This document shows positions 8,384 to 17,735 of a DNA stretch of 64,000 bases, in pieces. Source of the DNA: Stutzerimonas xanthomarina DSM 18231 (lineage in GTDB: Bacteria; Pseudomonadota; Gammaproteobacteria; Pseudomonadales; Pseudomonadaceae); contig NZ_FQXA01000005.1 of NCBI RefSeq assembly GCF_900129835.1, positions 248,001 to 312,000 of the forward strand, in the 5' to 3' direction. Position numbers and translations under genes: made by a program. The notes under the pieces are model-generated. The model was not told the DNA's origin, made no database searches, and was given only the letters and a program-made list of their open reading frames with translations. Numbering within the stretch: position 1 is the stretch's first letter; every line of letters starts with the position of its first letter.

Positions 8384-11008
8384 ATGAAAAGCGCAGAAAT
8401 CCGTGAAGCCTTCCTCCGCTTCTTCGAAGAGAAGGGCCACACCCGTGTGGCCTCCAGTTCGCTGATTCCCGCGAACGATCCGACCCTGTTGTTCACCAAT
8501 GCTGGCATGAATCAGTTCAAGGACTGCTTTCTCGGCCTGGAAAAGCGCGCCTACACGCGCGCCACTACCAGCCAGAAATGCGTGCGTGCCGGCGGTAAAC
8601 ACAACGACCTGGAGAACGTCGGCTACACCGCGCGGCACCACACCTTTTTCGAAATGCTCGGCAACTTCAGTTTTGGCGATTACTTCAAGCGCGATGCGAT
8701 CACCTACGCCTGGGAATTTCTGACCTCCGATAAGTGGCTGAACCTGCCGAAAGAAAAGCTCTGGGTCACTGTCTACGCCAGCGATGACGAAGCCTATGAC
8801 ATCTGGACCAAAGAGGTCGGCGTACCGGCCGAGCGCATGGTTCGCATCGGTGACAACAAAGGCGCGCCGTACGCCTCTGACAACTTCTGGGCGATGGGTG
8901 ACACCGGTCCCTGTGGGCCCTGTACCGAGATTTTCTTCGACCACGGCGAACACATCTGGGGCGGGCCACCGGGTTCCCCGGAAGAAGATGGCGACCGCTA
9001 CATCGAGATCTGGAACAACGTGTTCATGCAGTTCAATCGCACCGCCGATGGCGTGATGCATCCGTTGCCGGCGCCGAGTGTCGATACCGGCATGGGGCTG
9101 GAGCGTATTAGCGCTGTGCTGCAGCACGTCAACTCGAACTACGAGATCGATCTTTTCCAGAGCCTGCTGAACGCCGCTGCTCAGGCTGTCGGCTGCAACA
9201 ATGAGGGTCAGGCTTCGCTCAAGGTTGTGGCTGACCATATTCGTTCCTGTGGCTTCCTGATTGCCGATGGCGTGACACCGTCCAATGAAGGTCGCGGCTA
9301 CGTGCTTCGCCGTATCGTTCGTCGTGCCTGCCGGCATGGCAATAAGCTCGGCGCCAAGGGCAGCTTCTTTCACAAGATCGTCGGCGCGTTGGTGGCCGAG
9401 ATGGGTGATGCGTTTTCCGAATTGAAAACCCAGCAGGCACATATCGAGCGTGTGCTCAGGACCGAAGAAGAACAGTTCGCCAAGACCCTCGAGCAGGGGC
9501 TGAAGATTCTTGAGCAAGATCTGGCTGACCTCCAGGGTTCTGTGATTCCTGGCGAAGTGATCTTCAAGCTGTATGACACTTACGGGTTCCCGGTCGATCT
9601 GACCGGTGATATCGCGCGTGAGCGTGAGCTGACCCTCGACGAAGAAGGCTTCGAGCGCGAGATGCAGGCGCAGCGCGAGCGAGCGCGTTCGGCCAGTGCC
9701 TTTGGCATGGACTACAACAGTCTGGTCAAGGTCGAGGGTGAAACCCGCTTCACCGGCTATCTGGGTACCTCTGGCAGCGGCAAGGTGTTGGCGCTGTTCA
9801 AGGAAGGCATGGCCGTGCAGAACCTGTCGGCAGGCGAAGAGGGCGTGGTCGTGCTCGACGAGACGCCGTTCTACGCCGAGTCAGGCGGTCAGATCGGCGA
9901 TTGCGGATACCTCTCAACGGATGGCCTGCGCTTCGATGTGCGTGACACCAGCAAAGCCGGTGGTGCATTCCTGCATCACGGTGTTCTGGACAGTGGCGAC
10001 CTGCAGGTCGGCGCGACCGTCGAAGCAACGGTGGATGCGTCAGTGCGTCAGTCCACTGCGCTGAATCACTCGGCGACTCACCTCCTGCACGCGGCGTTGC
10101 GGCAGATTCTCGGTGAGCATGTCAGCCAGAAAGGCTCGTTGGTCGATAGTCAGCGGTTGCGCTTTGACTTCAGCCATTTCGAGGCGATCAAGCCTGAACA
10201 GTTGAAGGCGCTGGAAGACAAGGTCAACGCTGAAATCCGAGGTAACACGGCTGTCGAGATCGACGAAACCGACATCGAAACTGCCAAGGGCAAAGGCGCC
10301 ATGGCGCTGTTCGGTGAAAAGTATGGCGATCGGGTGCGCGTCTTGACCATGGGGGGCGGTTTCTCCGTCGAGCTGTGCGGCGGGACTCATGTCAAACGTA
10401 CCGGAGACATCGGTCTGTTCAAAATCGTCAGTGAAGGCGGTGTAGCAGCAGGCGTTCGTCGCATCGAGGCGGTCACCGGCGAGCAGGCGCTGGCCTATCT
10501 GAACAGTGCTGAGGAGCAGTTGAAAGAAGCCGCTTCGCTGGTCAAAGCGAGCCGTGACAACGTGCTGGACAAGCTGGGCGCGATGCTGGAACGCAACCGC
10601 CAGCTGGAACGAGAAGTCGAGCAGCTCAAGGCCAAAGCAGCCAGCGCGACCGGCAATGACCTGGCCAGTACCGCCGTCGAAGTGAAGGGTGTGAAAACCT
10701 TGGCCGCGCGCTTGGATGGTTTGGATGGCAAGGCGTTACTGGCTTTGGTGGATCAGTTGAAGAACAAACTCGGCAGTGCGGTCATTCTGCTTGGTGGCGT
10801 GCAGGATGAAAAAATCGTGCTGGTTGCGGGCGTTACGCAGGATCTAACCGGCCGTTTGAAGGCCGGAGAATTGATGAAGCAGGCTGCTGCGGTTGTCGGC
10901 GGCAAAGGCGGCGGTCGCCCGGATATGGCGCAAGGCGGCGGGAGCGATGTGAGTCGACTCGACGAAGCATTAGCCATCGCCGAAGCGTTCGTCGGGCAGG
11001 GCATTTAA
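8384..11008 (+). CDS. alaS: Alanine--tRNA ligase
   Basis: 874 residues from ATG at 8384 ([20 protein letters not shown]), preceded by GGAAGAGA. Class II synthetase core at the N-terminus ([19 protein letters not shown]-like motif 2 region and GMGLERI motif 3). The editing domain carries [12 protein letters not shown] and [10 protein letters not shown], which hold the zinc ligands that clear Ser/Gly-tRNA(Ala). The C-terminal coiled and DHHA1 region ends in the Gly-rich [13 protein letters not shown]. Length matches the family. It charges tRNA-Ala and is followed by lysC and csrA, the usual pseudomonad order. Confidence 0.98.
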   Translation: MKSAEIREAFLRFFEEKGHTRVASSSLIPANDPTLLFTNAGMNQFKDCFLGLEKRAYTRATTSQKCVRAGGKHNDLENVGYTARHHTFFEMLGNFSFGDYFKRDAITYAWEFLTSDKWLNLPKEKLWVTVYASDDEAYDIWTKEVGVPAERMVRIGDNKGAPYASDNFWAMGDTGPCGPCTEIFFDHGEHIWGGPPGSPEEDGDRYIEIWNNVFMQFNRTADGVMHPLPAPSVDTGMGLERISAVLQHVNSNYEIDLFQSLLNAAAQAVGCNNEGQASLKVVADHIRSCGFLIADGVTPSNEGRGYVLRRIVRRACRHGNKLGAKGSFFHKIVGALVAEMGDAFSELKTQQAHIERVLRTEEEQFAKTLEQGLKILEQDLADLQGSVIPGEVIFKLYDTYGFPVDLTGDIARERELTLDEEGFEREMQAQRERARSASAFGMDYNSLVKVEGETRFTGYLGTSGSGKVLALFKEGMAVQNLSAGEEGVVVLDETPFYAESGGQIGDCGYLSTDGLRFDVRDTSKAGGAFLHHGVLDSGDLQVGATVEATVDASVRQSTALNHSATHLLHAALRQILGEHVSQKGSLVDSQRLRFDFSHFEAIKPEQLKALEDKVNAEIRGNTAVEIDETDIETAKGKGAMALFGEKYGDRVRVLTMGGGFSVELCGGTHVKRTGDIGLFKIVSEGGVAAGVRRIEAVTGEQALAYLNSAEEQLKEAASLVKASRDNVLDKLGAMLERNRQLEREVEQLKAKAASATGNDLASTAVEVKGVKTLAARLDGLDGKALLALVDQLKNKLGSAVILLGGVQDEKIVLVAGVTQDLTGRLKAGELMKQAAAVVGGKGGGRPDMAQGGGSDVSRLDEALAIAEAFVGQGI

Positions 11009-11156
11009 GCAGGAGAGTGCCAGGTTCGCTTGGTCGCGACGGACTGTGGGTTCGATGCCTATGTTGAATCCGAACACGGTCGGGCCGATGTTCGCGGGTA
11101 CTTTGTGATGCTGGATTGATTAACAGGCGCCCTTCACGGGCTTAGGCGGCGATGAG

Positions 11157-12392
11157 ATGGCTTTGATCGTACAGAAGTTTGGAGGTACCTCGGTGGGCTC
11201 CGTCGAGCGCATCGAGCAAGTGGCGGCGAAGGTCAAGAAGTTCCGCGAAAATGGCGACGATATTGTCGTGGTGGTCTCAGCCATGAGCGGGGAAACCAAT
11301 CGCCTCATCGATCTGGCCAAGCAGATCAGTGAACAACCCGTAGCCCGCGAGCTGGACGTGATGGTGTCGACGGGCGAGCAAGTGACTATTGCTCTGTTGG
11401 CGATGGCGCTGATCAAGATTGGTGTGCCAGCCGTGTCCTATACGGGCGGTCAGGTCCGCATTCTGACCGACAGCGCCCATACCAAGGCGCGCATCCTTCA
11501 GATCGACGCGCAGGATATCCAGAAGGAGCTCAAGGCTGGGCGGGTGGTTGTCGTGGCCGGTTTCCAGGGTGTAGACGAAAGCGGCAACATCACCACCCTT
11601 GGTCGTGGTGGCTCAGATACCACCGGGGTAGCGCTGGCCGCTGCGCTGAAGGCTGACGAGTGCCAGATATATACCGACGTCGATGGGGTTTACACGACTG
11701 ACCCGCGGGTTGTTGCCCGGGCACAGCGCCTGGACAAGATCACCTTCGAAGAGATGCTCGAGATGGCAAGTCTCGGCTCCAAAGTGTTGCAGATTCGCGC
11801 TGTGGAGTTTGCCGGCAAGTACAGCGTACCGTTGCGTGTACTGCATAGTTTTCAAGAGGGTCCAGGAACCCTCATTACCCTTGATGAAGAGGAATCCATG
11901 GAACAGCCCATCATTTCCGGCATCGCCTTCAATCGTGACGAAGCCAAGCTGACTATTCGTGGCGTGCCGGATACCCCCGGGGTGGCGTTCAAGATTCTCG
12001 GTCCGATCAGTGCGGCGAATGTCGAGGTAGACATGATCGTGCAGAACGTCGCACACGATAACACCACGGATTTCACCTTCACCGTTCACCGCAACGACTA
12101 CCACAATGCATTGCAGGTGCTCGAAGGTATCGCCCGCGACATGGGGGCCCGCGAAGTCATTGGTGATACCGATATCGCCAAAGTATCGATCGTTGGCGTG
12201 GGCATGCGTTCACACGCAGGTGTTGCCAGTCGTATGTTCGAAGCGCTGGCGAAGGAGAACATCAACATACAGATGATCTCTACTTCTGAAATCAAGGTCT
12301 CGGTTGTGATCGAGGAAAAATACCTCGAGTTGGCGGTGCGGGCATTGCACACTGCTTTCGAGCTGGATGCTCCCGCTGGCAAGGGAGAGTGA
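11157..12392 (+). CDS. lysC: Aspartate kinase (aspartokinase)
   Basis: 411 residues. The kinase domain starts with KFGGTSVG (7-14), followed by the GRGGSDTT substrate/ATP loop, and two ACT domains fill the C-terminal 160 residues. It makes aspartyl-phosphate, the first step toward lysine, threonine and methionine; the next enzyme, asd, is at 49.7 kb. ACT domains of this type give feedback inhibition by lysine and threonine. An in-frame ATG at 11898 preceded by GAAGAGGA could start a separate ACT-only beta subunit, as in the alpha2beta2 aspartokinases of some bacteria; this is inference. Confidence 0.97.
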   Translation: MALIVQKFGGTSVGSVERIEQVAAKVKKFRENGDDIVVVVSAMSGETNRLIDLAKQISEQPVARELDVMVSTGEQVTIALLAMALIKIGVPAVSYTGGQVRILTDSAHTKARILQIDAQDIQKELKAGRVVVVAGFQGVDESGNITTLGRGGSDTTGVALAAALKADECQIYTDVDGVYTTDPRVVARAQRLDKITFEEMLEMASLGSKVLQIRAVEFAGKYSVPLRVLHSFQEGPGTLITLDEEESMEQPIISGIAFNRDEAKLTIRGVPDTPGVAFKILGPISAANVEVDMIVQNVAHDNTTDFTFTVHRNDYHNALQVLEGIARDMGAREVIGDTDIAKVSIVGVGMRSHAGVASRMFEALAKENINIQMISTSEIKVSVVIEEKYLELAVRALHTAFELDAPAGKGE

Positions 12393-12571
12393 CGCGCTAA
12401 TTGCGACTGATTCGAGCCTTCCGTCGATTTCGTCGGGGCAAAAGGAACTTTAGAGACGTTGTTACTGGTCAATAGCTGGTGAAAGGCTCTAGGTCGATGT
12501 TTCACGGAACATTATCCGTCTTTATCTTTGCAGACTGTTTACCGAATTGAATCCGTTTTAAGGAGAAAGGA

Positions 12572-12757
12572 ATGCTGATTCTGACTCGCCGGGTCGGAGA
12601 GACCCTGATGGTGGGTGACGATGTGACTGTCACTGTGCTGGGTGTCAAAGGAAATCAAGTGCGCATAGGAGTGAATGCACCCAAAGAGGTAGCGGTGCAT
12701 CGCGAGGAGATTTATCAACGGATCCAGAAAGAAAAAGATCAAGAACCAAGCCATTAA
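12572..12757 (+). CDS. csrA: Carbon storage regulator CsrA/RsmA
   Basis: 61 residues, [17 protein letters not shown], the full CsrA fold with the RNA-contacting N-terminal strand (L4, R6/R7) and [12 protein letters not shown]. The dimer binds GGA motifs in mRNA leaders and controls translation of secretion, biofilm and motility genes. The start is set by TTTTAAGGAGAAAGGA upstream. Downstream are tRNA-Ser and two tRNA-Arg genes, the same order as in P. aeruginosa rsmA. Confidence 0.98.
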   Translation: MLILTRRVGETLMVGDDVTVTVLGVKGNQVRIGVNAPKEVAVHREEIYQRIQKEKDQEPSH

Positions 12758-12777
12758 TATTTATGTGATTTTTGGCT

Positions 12778-12805
12778 TTGCAAGCGGGGCGAAGATGGGT
12801 ATCAT
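12778..12805 (+). promoter_or_regulatory. Promoter of tRNA-Ser
   Basis: -35 TTGCAA (12778-12783), 16-base spacer, -10 TATCAT (12800-12805), then the GC-rich discriminator GCGCCCC, 15 bases before the tRNA. This is the classic layout of a stable-RNA promoter under growth-rate and stringent control. Confidence 0.6.
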
Positions 12806-12819
12806 GCGCCCCGTGTTGC

Positions 12820-12913
<94 letters not shown>

Positions 12914-12978
12914 TGCATAGTTTGGTTGTGAGTTGGTCTGCAGTGCGGTTTGATGATAAATCGTTGAACTAAAAGGGC

Positions 12979-13006
12979 TTGACCGGCGGGTTCACAAACT
13001 TATAAT
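12979..13006 (+). promoter_or_regulatory. Promoter of the tRNA-Arg(ACG) pair
   Basis: -35 TTGACC (12979-12984), 16-base spacer, perfect -10 TATAAT (13001-13006), then GCGC, 13 bases before the first tRNA-Arg. No comparable promoter is seen before the second copy, so both are probably cotranscribed and end at the terminator at 13250. Confidence 0.75.
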
Positions 13007-13019
13007 GCGCACCCTCAGT

Positions 13020-13096
13020 GCACTCATAGCTCAGCTGGATAGAGTACTCGGCTACGAACCGAGCGGTCGGAGGTTCGAATCCTCCTGAGTGCACCA
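13020..13096 (+). tRNA. tRNA-Arg (anticodon ACG), copy 1
   Basis: 77 bases with encoded CCA. Acceptor stem GCACTCA/TGAGTGC, anticodon ACG at 13054-13056 within CTACGAA, T loop TTCGAAT. The A of the anticodon is expected to be deaminated to inosine by TadA so that it reads CGU, CGC and CGA. Identical to copy 2. Confidence 0.97.
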
Positions 13097-13162
13097 TATT
13101 TTGAACCGCAGTGATGTGGTTCATGTTGTAGCCAGCGGTGATCTGGTTTATCAATCGCTTTT

Positions 13163-13239
13163 GCACTCATAGCTCAGCTGGATAGAGTACTCGGCTACGA
13201 ACCGAGCGGTCGGAGGTTCGAATCCTCCTGAGTGCACCA
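13163..13239 (+). tRNA. tRNA-Arg (anticodon ACG), copy 2
   Basis: 77 bases, identical base for base to the copy at 13020, with ACG at 13197-13199. The 66-base spacer between the copies has no promoter of its own that I can see. It contains an inverted repeat (TGAACC/GGTTCA) that could help processing of a shared transcript. Confidence 0.97.
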
Positions 13240-13249
13240 AGTCGAAGAA

Positions 13250-13277
13250 GGGCCTGCAGCGATGCAGGCCCTTTTTT
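13250..13277 (+). terminator. Rho-independent terminator of the tRNA cluster
   Basis: Perfect nine-base-pair stem GGGCCTGCA/TGCAGGCCC with a GCGA tetraloop, followed by six T. It ends the csrA-side tRNA transcript and lies just before the convergent stop at 13289. Confidence 0.92.
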
Positions 13278-13288
13278 CGTTTATGACG

Positions 13289-13777
13289 TCAGCGTTTTCC
13301 TTGGACGCAGCCGTGCTCGTCGAAGCTGATGGTCCGCGTCCTGCCTTTATCGTCGCTATAGCGGTACTGTGCTCGGCCATTGCGGCTGGTGACCGTGTCC
13401 GGCTTGCCGAATGTGCTTTCGATGTCGTCGCGGGTCATACCTGGGCGGACCTGCTGTTTAATCAAGGCATCCCGCCTTGCGCTCCCGGTTATTCGGTTTC
13501 CGCATCCATCATCCTGCGCGCCTACAACGGTAAGGCTTCGAGCAGGCTGCCGTTTTGGCGTCTTACGTTTTGAAGATTTGGCCAGAGGTACGGCTTTGCC
13601 GGAGCTGGGTGTAGCGTTCACCGCTTCCTGAAGTCGTGCGGTCTGATCGATCGGGCACCCTTGTCTAGTAAACGTGAGGTTGCCTGCTGCATCGCTGCAG
13701 TGATAGATGCTCGCAGCGAATATCGGGGCGGCCGCGAGGAGCAGGGCGCAGCAGCTTGCTGCAATCAGTTTGTTCAT
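13289..13777 (-). CDS. Small secreted protein, DUF4124-like start and BamE/SmpA-like C-terminus
   Basis: 162 residues from ATG at 13777, chosen for the strong AAGGAGGA ahead of it. Signal peptide to about FAA (residue 22). Then SIYHCSDAAGNLTFTRQGCP, the DUF4124 type of short beta domain with two cysteines. A basic linker with KSSKRKTPKRQPAR leads to a C-terminal block VRPGMTRDDIESTFGKP ending YRYSDDKGRTRTISF. That block resembles the small SmpA/OmlA/BamE fold, whose usual motif is G.s...V...lG.P. Function unknown; an envelope role is inferred. Convergent with the tRNA cluster. Confidence 0.7.
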   Translation of the reverse strand: MNKLIAASCCALLLAAAPIFAASIYHCSDAAGNLTFTRQGCPIDQTARLQEAVNATPSSGKAVPLAKSSKRKTPKRQPARSLTVVGAQDDGCGNRITGSARRDALIKQQVRPGMTRDDIESTFGKPDTVTSRNGRAQYRYSDDKGRTRTISFDEHGCVQGKR

Positions 13778-14092
13778 AGTCGTCCTCCTTGACGATGGGT
13801 CGGACCAGCCTAGCCAAATACTTCTTGGCTCGCAGCGGTGCCTTCTCGCAACGTGAATGCGTCCACATTGATAACGTGGGATCCCTCTGTGGCTACGTGC
13901 AAGCGATTGTATTGCCTGTATTTCGCGGTCGTGCATGGTAGTTGCGGTGTGTATTATTACGCGGTCCGCCCTTCGGGCTCCTGGATCCCCCTCATGGATT
14001 TGCCCAGTAGTCGTATAAAACCTTCGCTTGCCAATCACGTTTTGAATGATTGATCCCCTGGCGCGCTCCAATCGCTGGGGGTGGAGTGCGCC
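13778..14092. other. Intergenic region upstream of mgtE
   Basis: 315 bases between the divergent start at 13777 and mgtE. No convincing gene is seen. The notable element is the hairpin over the mgtE ribosome binding site at 14060-14092. TATTAT at about 13952 could be a -10, without a clear -35. Confidence 0.5.
14060..14092 (+). promoter_or_regulatory. Hairpin sequestering the mgtE ribosome binding site
   Basis: GGCGCGCTCCA (14060-14070) pairs with TGGAGTGCGCC (14082-14092) over 11 positions with a single G-U, and the loop is 11 bases. The 3' arm contains the GGAG Shine-Dalgarno (14083-14086) and ends right at the ATG at 14093. Translation would need the stem opened, so this could be a regulatory leader, for example responding to magnesium or to a translating leader. 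The regulator is not shown by the sequence. Confidence 0.5.
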
Positions 14093-15541
14093 ATGACTGA
14101 AGTAGAAGCAAAAAAGCCGCAGGAAAGTCTCCAGGATCGTCTGGCGCAAGTCGTCGAGCTGCTCCATCGCCACAGAATCGTCGAGGATCTGGCGCATCGT
14201 CAGAGCCAGGAAGGGCAGCACCAGGATCTGGTAGACAACCTGGTACATCGCCAGAACCTTGTTGAACTCCAGCGCAAGTTAGAGGCTCTGCACCCGGCGG
14301 ACATCGCCCACATCCTCGAAGCCCTGCCGCTCGACGATCGCCTGACGGTCTGGCAGCTGGTCAAGTCCGATCGGGATGGTGACATCCTGCTTGAGGTATC
14401 CGATGCGGTCCGCGAGACGCTGATCGCCGACATGGACGATCATGAGCTCCTGGCTGCCGCCAAAGAAATGGACGCCGACGAACTGGCTGACCTGGCGGCC
14501 GAGTTGCCGCGAGACGTTGTTCATGAGCTGATGGAAACGCTCGATGCGCAACAGCGTGAGCGTGTCCGCTCGGCGCTTTCCTACGAAGAGGATCAGGTCG
14601 GCGCGCTGATGGACTTTGAGATGGTCACGATCCGCGAGGACGTGAGTCTCGAAGTCGTGCTGCGGTACCTGCGGCGGCTGAAGGAACTGCCTGGCCATAC
14701 CGACAAGTTGTTCGTTGTCGATTACGACGGCGTGCTCAAGGGTGTTCTGCCGATCAAGCGATTGCTGGTTAATGACCCGGAGCGGCATGTGGCAGAGGTG
14801 ATGGCCAGTGATCCGGTGACATTCCATCCGGATGAGGATGCGTACGAGGCGGCCCAGGCGTTCGAGCGCTACGACCTGGTTTCGACGCCAGTAGTGGACA
14901 AAGGTGGCAAGCTCATCGGCCGTCTGACCATTGATGAGATGGTCGATCTGATCCGTGAGGAAAGCGAAAGCGAAGTGCTCAACATGGCGGGTCTGCGCGA
15001 GGAAGAAGATATCTTCGCGTCGGTATGGAAGTCGCTGCGCAACCGTTGGGCCTGGTTGGCGGTCAATCTGATCACGGCGTTTATTGCGTCGCGTGTTATC
15101 GGTCTGTTCGATGGGTCGATTGAGAAGCTGGTTGCATTGGCTGCGTTGATGCCGATAGTTGCTGGCATCGGCGGCAATTCAGGCAATCAGACTATCACCA
15201 TGATTGTTCGAGCCATGGCGCTGGATCAAATGGGAACCGGCAACAGCGCTCGCTTGCTACGCAAGGAGGCGGGTGTCGGGATGCTGAATGGCTTGATATG
15301 GGGTGGGGTTATTGGCGTCGTGGTCTACTGGCTATACGGCAGCTGGTCGTTAGGCGTCGTCATGACCGCAGCTATGACCCTTAATCTGTTGCTCGCGGCC
15401 TTGATGGGCGTGCTGATTCCAGTGACGTTGGCACGTATGGGACGAGACCCGGCGCTGGGTGCCAGCGTCATGATTACTGCCGTAACCGACAGCGGCGGAT
15501 TCTTCATATTTCTCGGGCTTGCAACGATTTTTCTGCTCTGA
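14093..15541 (+). CDS. mgtE: Magnesium transporter MgtE
   Basis: 482 residues from ATG at 14093; an in-frame GTG 12 bases upstream is possible but lacks a better ribosome binding site. Helical N domain (ALHPADIAHILEALP, then LAAELPRDVVHELM), tandem CBS domains (MVTIREDVSLEVVLRYLR; ASDPVTFHPDEDAYEA), connecting helix, then five membrane helices with the pore region MPIVAGIGGNSGNQT. MgtE is a Mg2+-gated Mg2+ channel; the cytoplasmic N/CBS domains sense internal Mg2+. A leader of about 40 residues rich in His/Gln precedes the N domain. Confidence 0.96.
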   Translation: MTEVEAKKPQESLQDRLAQVVELLHRHRIVEDLAHRQSQEGQHQDLVDNLVHRQNLVELQRKLEALHPADIAHILEALPLDDRLTVWQLVKSDRDGDILLEVSDAVRETLIADMDDHELLAAAKEMDADELADLAAELPRDVVHELMETLDAQQRERVRSALSYEEDQVGALMDFEMVTIREDVSLEVVLRYLRRLKELPGHTDKLFVVDYDGVLKGVLPIKRLLVNDPERHVAEVMASDPVTFHPDEDAYEAAQAFERYDLVSTPVVDKGGKLIGRLTIDEMVDLIREESESEVLNMAGLREEEDIFASVWKSLRNRWAWLAVNLITAFIASRVIGLFDGSIEKLVALAALMPIVAGIGGNSGNQTITMIVRAMALDQMGTGNSARLLRKEAGVGMLNGLIWGGVIGVVVYWLYGSWSLGVVMTAAMTLNLLLAALMGVLIPVTLARMGRDPALGASVMITAVTDSGGFFIFLGLATIFLL

Positions 15542-15678
15542 CCCGCTCCGCCTGCGTCGACTTGGCGTTTGCCTTGCGCCTGTTGTTCAGGCTACTGTTC
15601 TGACGTTTCGCACTAGCGAAAGCTCCAACTCGAAGCGAATAACAGGCGGCTCGAGCCGCTGATAGAAAGGGAATCCCG

Positions 15679-15921
15679 ATGACCCCCAGCGAGCTCCTCC
15701 TAGAAGGCGTCGAACTTATGCTGTTCGGCTTAGGTTCCGTTTTTGTTTTCCTCGTTTTGTTGATTGTATGCATTCGCCTGATGTCTGTTGTGATCGGCCG
15801 CTTCGACAGTGCGCCCACCGCGCAGTTGGCTTCCAGCAAGCCCACTGTGGCTGAAGTGGATGCCGATGTCATTACGGCAATCCAGACCGCTATCCATCAG
15901 CACCGCGCTCGTCGTGGTTGA
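15679..15921 (+). CDS. oadG: Oxaloacetate decarboxylase gamma subunit
   Basis: 80 residues: one N-terminal membrane helix ([19 protein letters not shown], about 13-32), then a short polar tail ending HQHRARRG. This is the size and layout of OadG, which anchors the alpha subunit to the membrane; the His-containing tail of the family can hold zinc. It heads the oadG-oadA-oadB operon, 22 bases before oadA. Sequence conservation in this family is low; the context decides the call. Confidence 0.88.
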   Translation: MTPSELLLEGVELMLFGLGSVFVFLVLLIVCIRLMSVVIGRFDSAPTAQLASSKPTVAEVDADVITAIQTAIHQHRARRG

Positions 15922-15943
15922 TTCAGAACAGGGAGTTCCCTTC

Positions 15944-17725
15944 ATGACATCTGTCAAACAGCCGCTCGGCATTACCGATGTGGTGCTTCGTGATGCGCAT
16001 CAATCCATTCTGGCCACCCGAGTTCGTCTTGAAGACATGCTTCCGATTGCCGGCAAGCTCGATCAGGTTGGCTTCTGGTCCGTCGAATCCTGGGGTGGGG
16101 CGACCTTCGATGCCTGTATTCGCTATCTCGGTGAAGACCCTTGGGAGCGCATCCGTGAGCTGAAGAAAGCGATGCCCAATACCCGGCAGCAAATGCTGCT
16201 GCGTGGCCAGAACCTGCTGGGCTATCGGCATTACGCCGATGACGTGGTCGAGAAATTTGTCGAGCGCGCGGCGATCAACGGCGTTGACGTGTTTCGTGTG
16301 TTCGACGCTATGAACGATCCGCGAAACCTGGAAACCGCTCTGCGCGCGGTCAAGCTGCAGGGCAAGCACGCACAAGGCACCATTTCCTACACCACCAGCC
16401 CGGTGCATACCTTGGAAATGTGGGTCGACCTGGCCAAGCAGATCGAGGACATGGGCGCCGACTCGGTGGCAATCAAGGACATGGCCGGCATTCTTACGCC
16501 ATATATGGCCTTTGAGCTGGTTTCCCGCTTGAAGGCAAGCCTGTCGATTCCGATCCATATGCAATGTCACGCCACGGCGGGCCTTTCTACGGCGGCCATT
16601 CTCAAGGCTGTCGAGGCGGGTATCGACAACGTCGATACCGCTATTTCTTCGCTGTCTATGACCTATGGTCATTCGCCAACCGAGTCGGTGGTGGCTATTT
16701 TCCAGGGCACCGAGCGCGACACCGGGCTCGATCTATTGCTGCTGGAGGAAATCGCTGCGTACTTCCGCGAGGTGCGCAAGAAGTACGCAAAATTCGAAGG
16801 CACGCTCAAGGGCGTCGATTCGCGCATTCTCGTGGCGCAGGTGCCAGGCGGCATGCTGACCAACATGGAAGGCCAATTGAAGGAGCAGGGAGCTCTCGAC
16901 AAGTTTGATGAGGTGCTCGCTGAGATTCCACGTGTTCGTGAAGATCTCGGGTTCATTCCATTGGTAACGCCGACTTCTCAGATCGTCGGCACCCAGGCCG
17001 TTATCAACGTGCTCACCGGTGAGCGTTTCAAGTCCATCACCAAGGAAACCGCAGGCATCCTCAAAGGTGAATACGGCGCCGCACCGGCCCCTTTCAATGC
17101 TGAACTGCAGCAGCGCGTTCTAGACGGTGCTGACGTGATCACCTGCCGCCCTGCCGATCTGCTACAACCGGAAATGGAAAAGCTGACGGCTGAGTTGAAG
17201 CGGCTGGCGCAGGAGAAAGGTATCAAGCTGGCTCAGAACGAGATCGATGACGTGCTGACCTACGCGTTGTTCCCTCAGATTGGCCTCAAGTTTCTCGAAA
17301 ACCGGGGCAACGCCTCTGCTTTCGAGCCGGTGCCGACCGGCAAGGACCAGGCGCCGCGCGCAGCAGGCGTGCCCGAAACCTACACTGTCGAAGTTAACGG
17401 TAAGTCATTCGTCGTCCAAGTCAACGAGGGTGGCGATATCGAAGGGATCAAGCCGGTTGGCGGTGGGGTAGGCGTACCACCAACAGCTGCTAGCGCACCG
17501 GTCTCAGGTACAGGCGAGCCTCAACCGGCTCCGCTAGCCGGCAACATCTTTAAAGTGCTCGTACAGCCCGGTCAGCTGGTTCAGGAAGGGGATCTGGTGA
17601 TCATCCTCGAAGCTATGAAGATGGAGACTGAAATCCGTGCCTTCAAAGCCGGCACTGTCTCAGGTGTCAACGTCAAGGTCGGCGACGCGGTGTCGGTTGG
17701 CGATAGCCTGCTGACCATCGCTTAA
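15944..17725 (+). CDS. oadA: Oxaloacetate decarboxylase alpha subunit (biotin carboxyltransferase)
   Basis: 593 residues from ATG at 15944 with GGGAG upstream. The carboxyltransferase TIM barrel starts [10 protein letters not shown] (metal-binding Asp) and shows [10 protein letters not shown] for the His ligands. A Pro/Ala/Gly-rich linker near residue 510 leads to the biotin carrier domain with Lys559 in EAMKMETE. It moves the C4 carboxyl of oxaloacetate to biotin; OadB then decarboxylates carboxybiotin while exporting Na+. Related sequences include the PycB-type subunit of pyruvate carboxylase, but the flanking oadG and oadB argue for the pump. Confidence 0.93.
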   Translation: MTSVKQPLGITDVVLRDAHQSILATRVRLEDMLPIAGKLDQVGFWSVESWGGATFDACIRYLGEDPWERIRELKKAMPNTRQQMLLRGQNLLGYRHYADDVVEKFVERAAINGVDVFRVFDAMNDPRNLETALRAVKLQGKHAQGTISYTTSPVHTLEMWVDLAKQIEDMGADSVAIKDMAGILTPYMAFELVSRLKASLSIPIHMQCHATAGLSTAAILKAVEAGIDNVDTAISSLSMTYGHSPTESVVAIFQGTERDTGLDLLLLEEIAAYFREVRKKYAKFEGTLKGVDSRILVAQVPGGMLTNMEGQLKEQGALDKFDEVLAEIPRVREDLGFIPLVTPTSQIVGTQAVINVLTGERFKSITKETAGILKGEYGAAPAPFNAELQQRVLDGADVITCRPADLLQPEMEKLTAELKRLAQEKGIKLAQNEIDDVLTYALFPQIGLKFLENRGNASAFEPVPTGKDQAPRAAGVPETYTVEVNGKSFVVQVNEGGDIEGIKPVGGGVGVPPTAASAPVSGTGEPQPAPLAGNIFKVLVQPGQLVQEGDLVIILEAMKMETEIRAFKAGTVSGVNVKVGDAVSVGDSLLTIA

Positions 17726-17735
17726 GGAGCGCTGC

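Noticed and set aside
8249-9517. 422-codon minus-strand open frame opposite alaS
   Set aside because: Shadow frame in high-G+C coding DNA; alaS on the plus strand is unmistakable and the antisense product shows no family pattern or ribosome binding site.
13020-13239. Duplicated tRNA-Arg genes as a CRISPR-like or other repeat array
   Set aside because: Only two copies, each a complete tRNA with CCA; ordinary tandem tRNA genes.
13778-14248. N-terminal extension of the small secreted protein frame (to 14248)
   Set aside because: It would overlap mgtE and remove the signal peptide; the ATG at 13777 has a strong AAGGAGGA and starts the signal peptide.
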